Shown: positions 1 through 7,972 of the stretch, piece after piece
How positions within the stretch are numbered: position 1 is the first letter of the stretch
How the letters are laid out: the number at the start of each line of letters is the position of its first letter
Position numbers and translations under genes: made by a program
The notes under the pieces: model-generated
What the model was told of the DNA's origin: nothing
What the model saw: only the letters and a program-made list of their open reading frames with translations
Database searches by the model: none
Source: Clostridiales bacterium Firm_14
GTDB lineage: Bacteria; Bacillota; Clostridia; Saccharofermentanales; Saccharofermentanaceae
Length of the DNA: 64,000 nucleotides
Direction of reading: 5' to 3'
Assembly (NCBI GenBank): GCA_001604135.1
Contig: LVAT01000020.1
Coordinates: 62,001-126,000 of the forward strand

Positions 1-676
1 GGCTTATTGCCTTGAAGTCATCGCCGAGCTCATAAACGAGCGGTGTTCCGGTAGGAATATTGAGGCCTAAGATATCTTCATCAGAGATGTTATCGAGATA
101 TTTAACGAGAGCTCTTAAAGAGTTTCCGTGTGCTGCGATAAGAACGCTCTTGCCTGCGCGGATCTCGGGTACGATCGTCTCGAGATAATAAGGAATGACT
201 CTCTCGATCGTTGTCTCAAGACTCTCTGTCAAAGGCAGGAAGTACTTGTCAACATATTTGTAAGCAGGCTGCTTGGCAGGATTTCTCTCGTCATCTTCTT
301 CCAATGCCGGAGGTTTAACATCGAAAGAACGTCTCCAGATCTTTACCTGGTCCTCGCCGTATTTCTCGGCTGTCTCAGACTTGTTCAAGCCCTGAAGCGC
401 ACCATAGTGACGCTCATTAAGCTTCCATGACTTGATCTGGGGAATATAGATCTCATCCATCTCATCGAGGACGAGATTTGCCGTATGAATAGCTCTCTTA
501 AGAACGGATGTGAAGCATACATCAAAAGAGATTCCCTCTTCCTTAAGAAGTCTTCCGCCGTTCTTTGCTTCTTCTCTTCCGGCATCCGAGAGATCAACAT
601 CGGTCCAACCCGTAAAAAGGTTTGCCTTGTTCCATTCAGATTCGCCGTGTCTTATAAGTACGATTCTGTAACTCAT
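1..676 (-). CDS. gpmA: 2,3-bisphosphoglycerate-dependent phosphoglycerate mutase, 3' end outside window
   Basis: Cofactor-dependent phosphoglycerate mutase, interconverting 3- and 2-phosphoglycerate in cytoplasmic glycolysis. The start is the ATG at 674-676, preceded by GGAGTGAAA. The N-terminus [16 protein letters not shown] carries the family RHGE motif with the phosphorylated histidine at residue 10; a second motif, [10 protein letters not shown] near residue 182, supplies the second catalytic histidine. [19 protein letters not shown] is also typical of the family. About 225 codons are visible, the family usually has about 248, so roughly 25 C-terminal residues lie beyond base 1. It starts 40 bp downstream of the flavodoxin stop on the same strand, so it may be read with that gene. 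Identification is secure; the end is not seen. Confidence 0.95.
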   Translation of the reverse strand, partial: MSYRIVLIRHGESEWNKANLFTGWTDVDLSDAGREEAKNGGRLLKEEGISFDVCFTSVLKRAIHTANLVLDEMDEIYIPQIKSWKLNERHYGALQGLNKSETAEKYGEDQVKIWRRSFDVKPPALEEDDERNPAKQPAYKYVDKYFLPLTESLETTIERVIPYYLETIVPEIRAGKSVLIAAHGNSLRALVKYLDNISDEDILGLNIPTGTPLVYELGDDFKAIS

Positions 677-716
677 TTTCACTCCAGTTCCGGTCAGTTG
701 CCTGACCTGATAGTTA

Positions 717-1139
717 TTAAGATGCGAGAGCTGCGCCTAACTCCTTGCAGTTCTCAACGCCGTCAGCGTCAGGTGCATCGTTTACGATAACGCTGTCACA
801 AACGAGGTTTGCGCCAGCTGCCTTGCAGCGGTCTTCCCAGTTTCTCATCCATTCGCCGTCGCCCCAGCCGTATGAACCGAAGAGAGCGATCTTCTTGCCT
901 GAAAGAGAACCCTCAATGCCTGTGAACATAGGATCGAATTCGCCTTCCTCAAGAACTTCTGCACCCATTGCAGGGCAACCGAATGCGATTGCGTCAAATT
1001 CAGCAACCTTATCTGCCGTAAAATCTGAAGGTCCGAGCAAAGCTACCTCTGCTCCCTTCTCCTTCATACCGTCAACTACTGCATTAGCCATAGCTTCCGT
1101 ATTGCCTGTACCACTCCAAAAAACAACTGCTGTTTTCAT
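717..1139 (-). CDS. Short-chain flavodoxin
   Basis: A 140-residue flavodoxin, a small cytoplasmic FMN protein that replaces ferredoxin as low-potential electron carrier when iron is scarce. Residues 7-15 (FWSGTGNTE) form the phosphate-binding loop for FMN, and [10 protein letters not shown] near residue 93 fits the second flavin loop. The length is normal for short-chain flavodoxins. It lies 24 bp downstream of the DUF3793 gene, and the only clear promoter for the pair carries a TTAG-N6-CTAA operator, consistent with induction under iron limitation. The gene symbol (fldA or similar) is left open because paralogues are common. Confidence 0.93.
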   Translation of the reverse strand: MKTAVVFWSGTGNTEAMANAVVDGMKEKGAEVALLGPSDFTADKVAEFDAIAFGCPAMGAEVLEEGEFDPMFTGIEGSLSGKKIALFGSYGWGDGEWMRNWEDRCKAAGANLVCDSVIVNDAPDADGVENCKELGAALAS

Positions 1140-1163
1140 TTATGTAATTCCTTTCTATGGCGC

Positions 1164-1715
1164 TCAGCACGCCGTTGTTAACTTTTCTATGGTGCTGCCT
1201 TCATTAAGTCTTCTGCAGTAGATAGACGTGCATTTGTTGTAAAGCTCGAAACGCTTCTTAGCCTCATCAACATTGCCGTATACCTTCCAGCATCCGATAC
1301 ACTTGGAATCGCAGGCATGGTTCTCGATAAAGCCTCTGACATCCTCTGACGGATACCCCAGGAAAAGACCGATCTCATGCGGGAATTCGTCAGATTCAAA
1401 AAGTTTGCTTACGAGGGCCTTTACGCATCCTTCCAGATCTTCAGGTTCATAACCGTATTCGGAAAGAAGTTCTTTGACGTCATCTTCCATAAAGTACTTT
1501 CTAAGCTTCTCAGGACGGTACATATAGACCAGTGAAGGCTTATTGTCAGCACATACGGGAATAAGACGCACACCGTAAGGACGGAGTCTGATGTTTAGTG
1601 AACGGACATGTTCCAAAGTGTATTCATTCGTCTGCCCCATACAGTTGAACAGACTGCCAACCTTTATGCCCGCAAGAGTAGGTGCACAATTTCTCACCAC
1701 CATCTCGTCAAACAT
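1164..1715 (-). CDS. DUF3793 family protein
   Basis: A 183-residue protein that I recognise as DUF3793, a family of unknown function in anaerobic Firmicutes often next to flavodoxin or iron-transport genes. It starts at the ATG at 1713-1715, with AAAGGAAT upstream as ribosome-binding site. Visible features are GLFLGYPSEDVRGFI near residue 118 and a Cys-rich stretch, HACDSKCIGCWKVYG, near residues 133-147, with further cysteines toward the C-terminus. No signal peptide or membrane segment is seen. It is the first gene of a two-gene unit with flavodoxin. An iron-responsive redox role is an inference from the promoter operator and the partner gene only. Confidence 0.85.
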   Translation of the reverse strand: MFDEMVVRNCAPTLAGIKVGSLFNCMGQTNEYTLEHVRSLNIRLRPYGVRLIPVCADNKPSLVYMYRPEKLRKYFMEDDVKELLSEYGYEPEDLEGCVKALVSKLFESDEFPHEIGLFLGYPSEDVRGFIENHACDSKCIGCWKVYGNVDEAKKRFELYNKCTSIYCRRLNEGSTIEKLTTAC

Positions 1716-1766
1716 CGGAAGATTCCTTTCTAGAAGTTTCCTTCAGTTATTCTCTGTTTACTTCTG

Positions 1767-1818
1767 TTAGTCTTAACTAACCGACAAAAAATATACCAAT
1801 TTGTTCGTGAGATGTCAA
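1767..1818 (-). promoter_or_regulatory. Promoter of DUF3793-flavodoxin with TTAG-N6-CTAA operator over +1
   Basis: On the minus strand: -35 TTGACA (1818-1813), a 17-bp spacer, -10 TATATT (1795-1790), predicted start near 1783. The palindrome TTAGTCTTAACTAA at 1767-1780 covers about +3 to +16, an arrangement expected for a repressor site. It matches six other sites in the window, all in control regions of metal genes. Confidence 0.8.
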
Positions 1819-1853
1819 TAAAGAAATCGAGGTATTTCAGGAATGTCTTCGTG

Positions 1854-2354
1854 TCAGATCAACGTGCAGATCCATGAGAGCAAAGCTACGCATGGAATGA
1901 ATAGAACAACGTGAATAAGATGAGTTTTCCAATTGTAGCCAAACAAATATCGGCCAAGTACCGGCTTAGTCTCAGGATAGAAATTCGTGAAAAAGTTGAA
2001 TCCTGCATTGCTCAGTAATATCCAGTCGAAAAAGACAATATCAAAAGCTTTAAGAAGTATCAGCATCACAAAGAATCTTACGTAGAACTGCCAGAATGAG
2101 AAGTCATTTGCAATACCATTCCAGGCGCCTAAAACTACCGCACCTCCCATTAACGCAAATGAGATTACGATCATTACCCATCCGATCATATGCTGGCCTT
2201 TGAGTCGTTCAGGTTTAGTTTCAGGAACAACATCTCTTACTTCCTTGGGTGCCGATGAGAAAAACTTCTTATCCTGTATAAAACCGACACCGGCTAACAG
2301 CATCAGGAAAAGACCTGCCATCATCATTACTGAAAGTAAGATCGTGATAATCAT
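1854..2354 (-). CDS. Small four-helix membrane protein, unknown function
   Basis: A 166-residue integral membrane protein with four hydrophobic segments (about residues 1-25, 56-82, 88-118 and 140-165). I chose the ATG at 2352-2354: an AGGTGA ribosome-binding site sits just before it, overlapping the upstream methyltransferase stop codon, which ends 4 bp away. A longer frame begins upstream but lies inside the methyltransferase gene. I do not recognise the family. It is the last gene of the operon led by the ABC ATPase at 7.1-7.8 kb, so a role with that operon is likely but undefined. Confidence 0.75.
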   Translation of the reverse strand: MIITILLSVMMMAGLFLMLLAGVGFIQDKKFFSSAPKEVRDVVPETKPERLKGQHMIGWVMIVISFALMGGAVVLGAWNGIANDFSFWQFYVRFFVMLILLKAFDIVFFDWILLSNAGFNFFTNFYPETKPVLGRYLFGYNWKTHLIHVVLFIPCVALLSWICTLI

Positions 2355-2358
2355 TTTG

Positions 2359-3006
2359 TCACCTGATCGGCTTTCGAATAACACTGTGCATCCTGCAAAA
2401 GCCCCTCTTCTCAAATGATTCCATTACGAGCCCTGCATTCCTGCATAATGCATCAACTTCATCCCTGCCGTAGATCTTCACATCGCCATGACCTTTAAGA
2501 TTGATGATTGGCATCTCGATCTTGTTGCAGAACCACCTTGTGAAAGCCCCATTGAATGTCATGTCACGCAGAACAAGTCTGCCGCCGGGCTTCAGAACTC
2601 TATAGACGCTGTTGAAGAAATCCTGCACATTCGGATAGTGATGGAAACTCTCACAGCAGATAACTGCATCAAAAGAGTTAGCTTCAAAAGGAAGGTTCTC
2701 ACAGTCACCCACGACAAACTCAGCACCGGGTATATTCTTTGCTTTTGCTACCTAGATCATCTTGGGTGTCAGATCGATCCCGGTGTAATGCTTTTCGGGA
2801 TATTTCTCATATAACAGAGAGATCATCGGTGCGGTTCCGCAGCCGCAGTCAAGTAAGCTGTCAAAAGGTTCCTTCTCCAGTTCGGCAAGCACATCAGGAT
2901 AATCCTTCTTGCACATCTTGTAGACGCCGGCCTGGTCAGTCTCATAGACACTTGCTGCCTTGGTGAATTCCTTTATCGATATTTCCTTGTATTCCTTATC
3001 GTTCAT
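2359..3006 (-). pseudogene. Class I SAM-dependent methyltransferase interrupted by in-frame TAG
   Basis: Read through one TAG codon at 2752-2754 (codon 85), this frame gives a normal 215-residue class I methyltransferase. Before the stop is the SAM-binding motif LLDCGCGTAPMISLL followed by YTGIDLTPKMI; after it come the acidic-loop motif GDCENLPFEANSFDAV and the strand VYRVLKPGGRLVLRD. Both halves are in exactly the same frame, so this is a single substitution; families like this usually have Glu (GAG) at that place, one base from TAG. It lies 5 bp after the hydrolase gene and is followed by the membrane protein. It may be a recent nonsense mutation, an assembly error, or a read-through site. 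The substrate cannot be told. Confidence 0.85.
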
Positions 3007-3011
3007 AAGTC

Positions 3012-3773
3012 TTATATCTCCATGAATTCATCGATCGCTTTAAGAACTGGTTCAGCATACTTTCTCTCACCGAAAAGCCACTGTTCATGCTGCATGTCGA
3101 ACTCCCTGATGTCAGGATCACGGAAATATTTGAGATATCTCTTCAGGTACTTCTCGCCCATCTTTTTCGCATAGATGAAATGAGCTGTCGTACCTTCAAC
3201 ATGTATATCGTCTTTTAAGTGAGTCAGAAGGTCTGTGTAGTATTCGTTCTTTATCGATCTGACATCGAACTTCGAGAATGCTTCGATGAAAGAATTTGCA
3301 ACCTTATCGCTCATCTCGAAAGAATCCATCATCATCTTCTTCGTCTTCTGCTTTTTCTTCTCGCTCTTTGTTACGCCTGTAAGCAGAGGTGTTACCAGTG
3401 CTGCCTGAAGTTTTGCTGCCAGCACGCCGCTCTGGTCGAGATCGGAGCTTCCGAATATACCGTGGTCAACGTGAACCTTCTCACGCATTATCAGCTGTCC
3501 GACAAAGGTCCCTCCGAGAGAAGAACCGAGCGCACCGTCGATCCTGCCGCCGAAGTTATCGATGATGTATTTTTCTATCTTCTCCGTGACGGTGATCATA
3601 TCCGGAAAGATAAGATCACTTCCGTCAAAACCGTCGTAGTTAACGCAGATCAGATGATACTTCTCTTTAAGATCATCTATGACGTTTAAGAAGTTAGACT
3701 GCCAGTCGCAGCATGTGCCGGGCAGGAGCATCAAAGTCTTGCCCTGCATGTTTCCCATCTCATCAAATGTCAT
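3012..3773 (-). CDS. Alpha/beta-hydrolase family protein
   Basis: A 253-residue alpha/beta-hydrolase-like protein. LMLLPGTCCDW near residue 15 fits the oxyanion-hole strand, and GALGSSLGGTFVGQ near residues 80-92 is the nucleophile elbow (G-x-S-x-G with Ser). The C-terminal DMQHEQWLF could supply the catalytic His. No signal peptide is visible, so it is probably cytoplasmic. Its ATG (3771-3773) overlaps the TGA of the heavy-metal domain gene by the ATGA arrangement, implying translational coupling, and the methyltransferase follows 5 bp later. The substrate is unknown; the operon context suggests a role in metal or cofactor handling (inference). Confidence 0.8.
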   Translation of the reverse strand: MTFDEMGNMQGKTLMLLPGTCCDWQSNFLNVIDDLKEKYHLICVNYDGFDGSDLIFPDMITVTEKIEKYIIDNFGGRIDGALGSSLGGTFVGQLIMREKVHVDHGIFGSSDLDQSGVLAAKLQAALVTPLLTGVTKSEKKKQKTKKMMMDSFEMSDKVANSFIEAFSKFDVRSIKNEYYTDLLTHLKDDIHVEGTTAHFIYAKKMGEKYLKRYLKYFRDPDIREFDMQHEQWLFGERKYAEPVLKAIDEFMEI

Positions 3774-4018
3774 CCGAATATCCCCCTCTTCTTATAAGGT
3801 TCAGATACGCATCCGAGGAAATCATAGCCAATATCCTTTATGGTCTTTTCCATAAGAACGGGATCGGCCTGCTTATCGCTTATAAATGTTGCTTCCTTCT
3901 TTGCCCTGGAAGCCTTCACTTTCTTAGCTTCAGGAACCGCTTTCCTGATAGCATCACTTACGTGAGCTTCACACATCCCGCACATCATTCCGTCTACCTT
4001 GACCGTTGTCTTAAACAT
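3770..4018 (-). CDS. Heavy-metal-associated (HMA) domain protein
   Basis: An 82-residue single-domain protein of the CopZ/MerP fold. The metal site is GMMCGMC at residues 10-16, the C-x-x-C motif that binds a soft metal such as copper in this family; a third cysteine lies near the C-terminus (FLGCVSEP). The ribosome-binding site GGGAG is formed by the last codons of the FtsX permease gene, and the stop overlaps the hydrolase start. The protein is Lys/Ala-rich in the middle (KKVKASRAKKEA) and has no signal peptide, so it should be cytoplasmic. A metallochaperone role for the operon is likely; the actual metal is not shown. Confidence 0.88.
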   Translation of the reverse strand: MFKTTVKVDGMMCGMCEAHVSDAIRKAVPEAKKVKASRAKKEATFISDKQADPVLMEKTIKDIGYDFLGCVSEPYKKRGIFG

Positions 4019-4020
4019 AA

Positions 4021-7000
4021 TTACTCCCTGTTCTTTAATACTTCTGCCGGTGTTATCTTTCTTATCCTGTTTGTAAGAGCAAGATTTATTATCAGGTAAA
4101 GTCCTATGATCACTCCGAAGATCGCCACATACATCTCAGGCGGATAATCCGGTCTTATACCGACGCCTACATTGCTTACGAGATATCTCGGATAGACGTA
4201 ATCCATGATCATCTTACAAAGTGGTATTACGATAAGTGCGCCTATTGCGACCATATAGAAATTGCCGTCAAGATACATCTTCCTGACTTCTCTTCTCCTG
4301 AATCCAAAGATCTTCATGAGCGATATATTGAATGACGATCTGTCGATCATCATCTTTATCATGAGATACATTACGACAACAAAGATTACTGCAGAGCCCG
4401 TCGACATGGTTATGATCATAGGTCCCATCATGTCGGAATAGATCCCGGCGGATTTTTGGATCTCGCTTTTCGAGACCGTGGAATAAAGCCTTCCGCTGTC
4501 GATATCAAGGGCGTGATCTGAGAAAACGACATTGTAGTAATCGTCAGCCAAGCCGAACATATCCCTTGCTCTGTCTATGTCCATGAACACCATCATCGAC
4601 GCGGAATAATCGAATATATTCGACACCCTGAAAGCATATAATCTGCCTCCGTTGGTATCCTTGAGAGTAAACACATCGCCAACAGAAAGGTTATATTTGA
4701 TAGCCACTGCAGAACTTAATACGATGTCTGAGTCATTATCCGGAAGATCTCCGGTATCAAAGAACGGATTATCCTTCGTTATACCCATAAGAGTGACATC
4801 GAATGTATAACCGTAAATCTCTTTCTTAAAGCCTTGTGCAATGGCCTCATATCCGCCTTCAGGCACTTCCTCTGTCGGGTATTTGTAGTTATACATGTAT
4901 TCGTATTTAGTCTGGCTTACATAGTAGTCTTTGACTTTTCCGCAATACACATAGGTATTGAGCGACATGAATGCTACAAGAAGGCTCATGAACAGACCGA
5001 GGATGACTGCAAGTCCTGCGCGTATCTCCCGCAGCATCTGTCTGATCCTGAACAGGTTAATGAACTTAAGGCCTTTGATATTAAGTTCCTTGCCGCGGAC
5101 GGCTTTCTTCTCATTGCGGAGAAGCGCCAGTGGCGTCTTCTTAAGTCTCTTGCGGATAACAAGAACATTTACGATAAATGCGGTTACCGGAGGTACTACA
5201 AGTCCATAAATAAGAATAAAGGGCGTTATCTCGACTTCTATCACAGGCATCGAGTAATAATTCAAAGAGTCCGCAAGCTGTGCCTCTATTCCTGCAGGAG
5301 TCAGAACGGCAATCAATGTACCGATCACGCCTGAGACAAAAGTCACGATTACCGGCACTGCGACGTAGCTTAAAGTGAGAGTCCTTCTCTTTACGCCCAT
5401 CGAATAAAGCGCGCCTATGACGGAGCTTTCCTGGTCAATCGTATGAACGATGAATACTGATATTACGTACGCGAAAAGAACTACGAGCAGTATTCCGAAG
5501 ATGATGCTCGCAGAGTAATTGATCTGAACGTCATCAGCGGCCGTATCGATCCTCGGATTATCAACGTGGTTCATGAACATCATCAGATTGGATGTCTTGA
5601 TGTCGAAAACATCATCTACGAGTTCATTCGCCTCATCAGAGAGTTCATTTACTCCGTCTGAAAGATCTCTTGCGCCCTTGGCAAGATCCTTTGCGCCTTT
5701 ATTGAGTTCGTCTGAACCGTCGTACAGTTCATCGACGCCTTTGGAGAATTCGTCTGCGCCCTTCTTAAGTTCAGATGTGCCTTTGTGAAGGGCTGTTGCA
5801 CCATTCCTTAAGGCATTACTGTTGTCCTTGATCTTCTTGAGACCGTTATACAATTCATTCGCGCCGCTCTTTAATGACTTCGCCCCCGAATCGACGCCTG
5901 AAGCGCCGTTCTTTATCCCGGAAAAGCCGTCAGATAAATCTTTTGCAGGACCTGCAAGACCTGCTGCAACGCCTGCCACATAAGGATCTTCGCTGTTTGC
6001 CATTGCGGCAGCACCCTGAGCATACTGGTCAACGGCGCTTCCATATTGCTTTGCACCGTCATTTAAAGACTTGGTGCCGTCGGCAAGCTGTGAAGCTCCG
6101 TCTTTGATCTTCGAAGCACCTGATGCGGCCTTTCCTACGCCGTCAGTATATGCCTTCACGCCTTTCTCGAGCTCTGCTGCGCCATTATCAAGCTCTTTGA
6201 TGCCGTCTTTAAGATCCGGAACCGAGTCCTTCAGCTTCTTCATTCCGTCTTTGAACTCGCCCGTGCCGTCATACAGATCCTCGGCTCCGTCAGCCAGTTC
6301 GCCGGCACCGTCCTTTAATTCCTTTATACCGTCAAGGAGATCATCCTTTTTCTTTGTGAGCCTTTTCCAGTATTCCTTGAAATACTCGTCATCAATATCA
6401 TCCACATCGAATTCTATGTCTTCCAGAGTATTCTTAAGTTCTTCTTCGGTCATTGCACCGTTAAGGAGATATGCATAATAGTATTCCTCAGAAGACAGCG
6501 AAATACCCGTGGAATACAATTCTTCATAAGCTTTTGAAGTCAGGAACAAAAGCCCGAATGATTTACTGTCGATAACAGAATCAGAGACCTTCTTCAGCAG
6601 GTTGTTATAATCAGGCACGGCACCGATTCCCGATACCGTGAACTCTTTACTTCCAAGCCTGACCTTATCGCCTAAATGAACGCCGTTTACTTCTGAGAAC
6701 CTTCTCTCTATGACGGCTTCCCCGTCATTTGCAGGAAGCGCGCCTTCGATTATTGATATCCTGTTGATGTTCTCTCTCACCTGGAAGACTCTTAATACCT
6801 GCTGATCGTTTAAAGGATAATCCGCATAGAACATCTTCTCGACAGTAACACCTCTTGAGGTGATCTTTGAGAGCTCCTCATCACGCAGGGGTACGAAAAC
6901 AGAGAACTCGCCGTCTTCCCTGCAAAGTTCCCTGTCTCTTAACTCCGTGTAATCGATTACCGTAGCTGCAGCGCCCATGAGGCTTGTTACGATAAAGATA

Positions 7001-7089
7001 GAGAAAATGATAAGGAGCGATAAGGCTATGTATCTTGCCCAGCCGGCTTTAAGATCTCTTACCGCTCTTTTAAATAATATCCACCCCAT
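4021..7089 (-). CDS. FtsX-family ABC transporter permease with 30-heptad extracytoplasmic coiled coil
   Basis: A 1022-residue MacB/FtsX-type permease. An N-terminal helix (about residues 14-34) is followed by a periplasm-type domain, then an unusually long repeat region (about 249-495) of some 30 heptads of the form hydrophobic-x-D/N-G-x-x-x, broken once near the middle. Two FtsX membrane modules follow: helices from about 530, 580 and 630, then a second domain with helices near 700, 890, 940 and 990. The repeat resembles the heptads of YhgE/Pip-type membrane proteins, so the family may handle virulence-factor- or phage-receptor-like roles, but this is uncertain. The gene starts 1 bp after the ATPase stop (TGATATG), so the two subunits are coupled. 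Confidence 0.88.
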   Translation of the reverse strand: MGWILFKRAVRDLKAGWARYIALSLLIIFSIFIVTSLMGAAATVIDYTELRDRELCREDGEFSVFVPLRDEELSKITSRGVTVEKMFYADYPLNDQQVLRVFQVRENINRISIIEGALPANDGEAVIERRFSEVNGVHLGDKVRLGSKEFTVSGIGAVPDYNNLLKKVSDSVIDSKSFGLLFLTSKAYEELYSTGISLSSEEYYYAYLLNGAMTEEELKNTLEDIEFDVDDIDDEYFKEYWKRLTKKKDDLLDGIKELKDGAGELADGAEDLYDGTGEFKDGMKKLKDSVPDLKDGIKELDNGAAELEKGVKAYTDGVGKAASGASKIKDGASQLADGTKSLNDGAKQYGSAVDQYAQGAAAMANSEDPYVAGVAAGLAGPAKDLSDGFSGIKNGASGVDSGAKSLKSGANELYNGLKKIKDNSNALRNGATALHKGTSELKKGADEFSKGVDELYDGSDELNKGAKDLAKGARDLSDGVNELSDEANELVDDVFDIKTSNLMMFMNHVDNPRIDTAADDVQINYSASIIFGILLVVLFAYVISVFIVHTIDQESSVIGALYSMGVKRRTLTLSYVAVPVIVTFVSGVIGTLIAVLTPAGIEAQLADSLNYYSMPVIEVEITPFILIYGLVVPPVTAFIVNVLVIRKRLKKTPLALLRNEKKAVRGKELNIKGLKFINLFRIRQMLREIRAGLAVILGLFMSLLVAFMSLNTYVYCGKVKDYYVSQTKYEYMYNYKYPTEEVPEGGYEAIAQGFKKEIYGYTFDVTLMGITKDNPFFDTGDLPDNDSDIVLSSAVAIKYNLSVGDVFTLKDTNGGRLYAFRVSNIFDYSASMMVFMDIDRARDMFGLADDYYNVVFSDHALDIDSGRLYSTVSKSEIQKSAGIYSDMMGPMIITMSTGSAVIFVVVMYLMIKMMIDRSSFNISLMKIFGFRRREVRKMYLDGNFYMVAIGALIVIPLCKMIMDYVYPRYLVSNVGVGIRPDYPPEMYVAIFGVIIGLYLIINLALTNRIRKITPAEVLKNRE

Positions 7090-7090
7090 A

Positions 7091-7792
7091 TCAGAGATCC
7101 TCCAGTTCCGCTGCCGGGGTCTTCACTTCGTTATAGTAATCCTTGTATATCTCTCCGTCTTTCAGATAGATAACATGGTCTACCATGTTCTTTATCGAGT
7201 TGTTGTGGGTTACGATCAGCATCGTCGTGCCGTACTGCTTGTTGATCTTCTCAAGGAGGACCAGGATATCCCTGGATGTCTTGGAATCCAGCGCACCCGT
7301 CGGCTCGTCACAGAGGAGCACCTTCGGATTCTTAACAAGGGCCCTTGCGATCGCACAGCGCTGCTGCTGGCCGCCTGACAACTGCGAGGGGAACTTTTTC
7401 TGATGCTCCGTAAGACCAAGTATATCCAGGAGTTCATCAACATTAAGCGGGTCCTTTGACAGGTATTCGCATACCTGTATGTTCTCTCTTACAGTAAGAT
7501 TCGGAACGAGATTATAGAACTGGAAAATAAATCCGAGATTGTCTCTTCTGTAATCTGACAGTTTCTCGCCCTTAAGTCCTTCAATCAGTGTGCCTGCCAC
7601 GGAAACGTTACCAGAATCAATGCTGTCAAGGCCGCCGATACAGTTAAGAAGCGTGGATTTGCCGGAACCTGATGTGCCCTGTATAACGCACATCTCGCCC
7701 CTCTCGACCTTGATATTAATGCCTTTCAGAACCTGGGCAAAACTGCCGCCTTCACCATAAGACTTTTTTAAATCTTTAGTTTCAATATACAT
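7091..7792 (-). CDS. ABC transporter ATP-binding protein (MacB/LolD type)
   Basis: A 233-residue nucleotide-binding subunit for the adjacent FtsX permease. Walker A is GTSGSGKST near residue 40, the signature LSGGQQQR near 140, and Walker B VLLCDEPTGALD near 160, followed by the H-loop VTHNN. The start is the ATG at 7790-7792, 7 bp after GGAGAG; a TTG two codons upstream would sit too close to that site. This is the first gene of a six-gene operon (ATPase, permease, HMA protein, hydrolase, methyltransferase, membrane protein) with gaps of 5 bp or less. Two TTAG-N6-CTAA sites lie upstream, pointing to metal control. Confidence 0.93.
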   Translation of the reverse strand: MYIETKDLKKSYGEGGSFAQVLKGINIKVERGEMCVIQGTSGSGKSTLLNCIGGLDSIDSGNVSVAGTLIEGLKGEKLSDYRRDNLGFIFQFYNLVPNLTVRENIQVCEYLSKDPLNVDELLDILGLTEHQKKFPSQLSGGQQQRCAIARALVKNPKVLLCDEPTGALDSKTSRDILVLLEKINKQYGTTMLIVTHNNSIKNMVDHVIYLKDGEIYKDYYNEVKTPAAELEDL

Positions 7793-7826
7793 AGTCAAAC
7801 TCTCCGTTAATATGTCTGACTATATG

Positions 7827-7921
7827 TTAGTTCACGCTAACCGTAATATTACATCTATGTTTTTGACAATGATTTCAGATCGTAACGGGGTATCTATTGT
7901 CAAAAAGTTAGTTTACACTAA
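7827..7921 (-). promoter_or_regulatory. Two TTAG-N6-CTAA operators upstream of the ABC/FtsX operon
   Basis: TTAGTTCACGCTAA at 7827-7840 (extended to GTTAG...CTAAC) and TTAGTTTACACTAA at 7908-7921 lie in the 180-bp gap before the ATPase gene. Several TTGACA/TTGTCA words occur between them, but I cannot fix one promoter. The sites match those at the other metal operons. Confidence 0.7.
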
Positions 7922-7972
7922 TTTTTGTATACTAAAACTGATTTCGATTCTCAAAATCAATAAAATCAGGCA

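Noticed and set aside
5573-6478. Several open frames on the plus strand, rich in Ser and Pro
   Set aside because: They are the antisense of the D-G heptad repeats in the FtsX permease; no ribosome-binding sites or family features.
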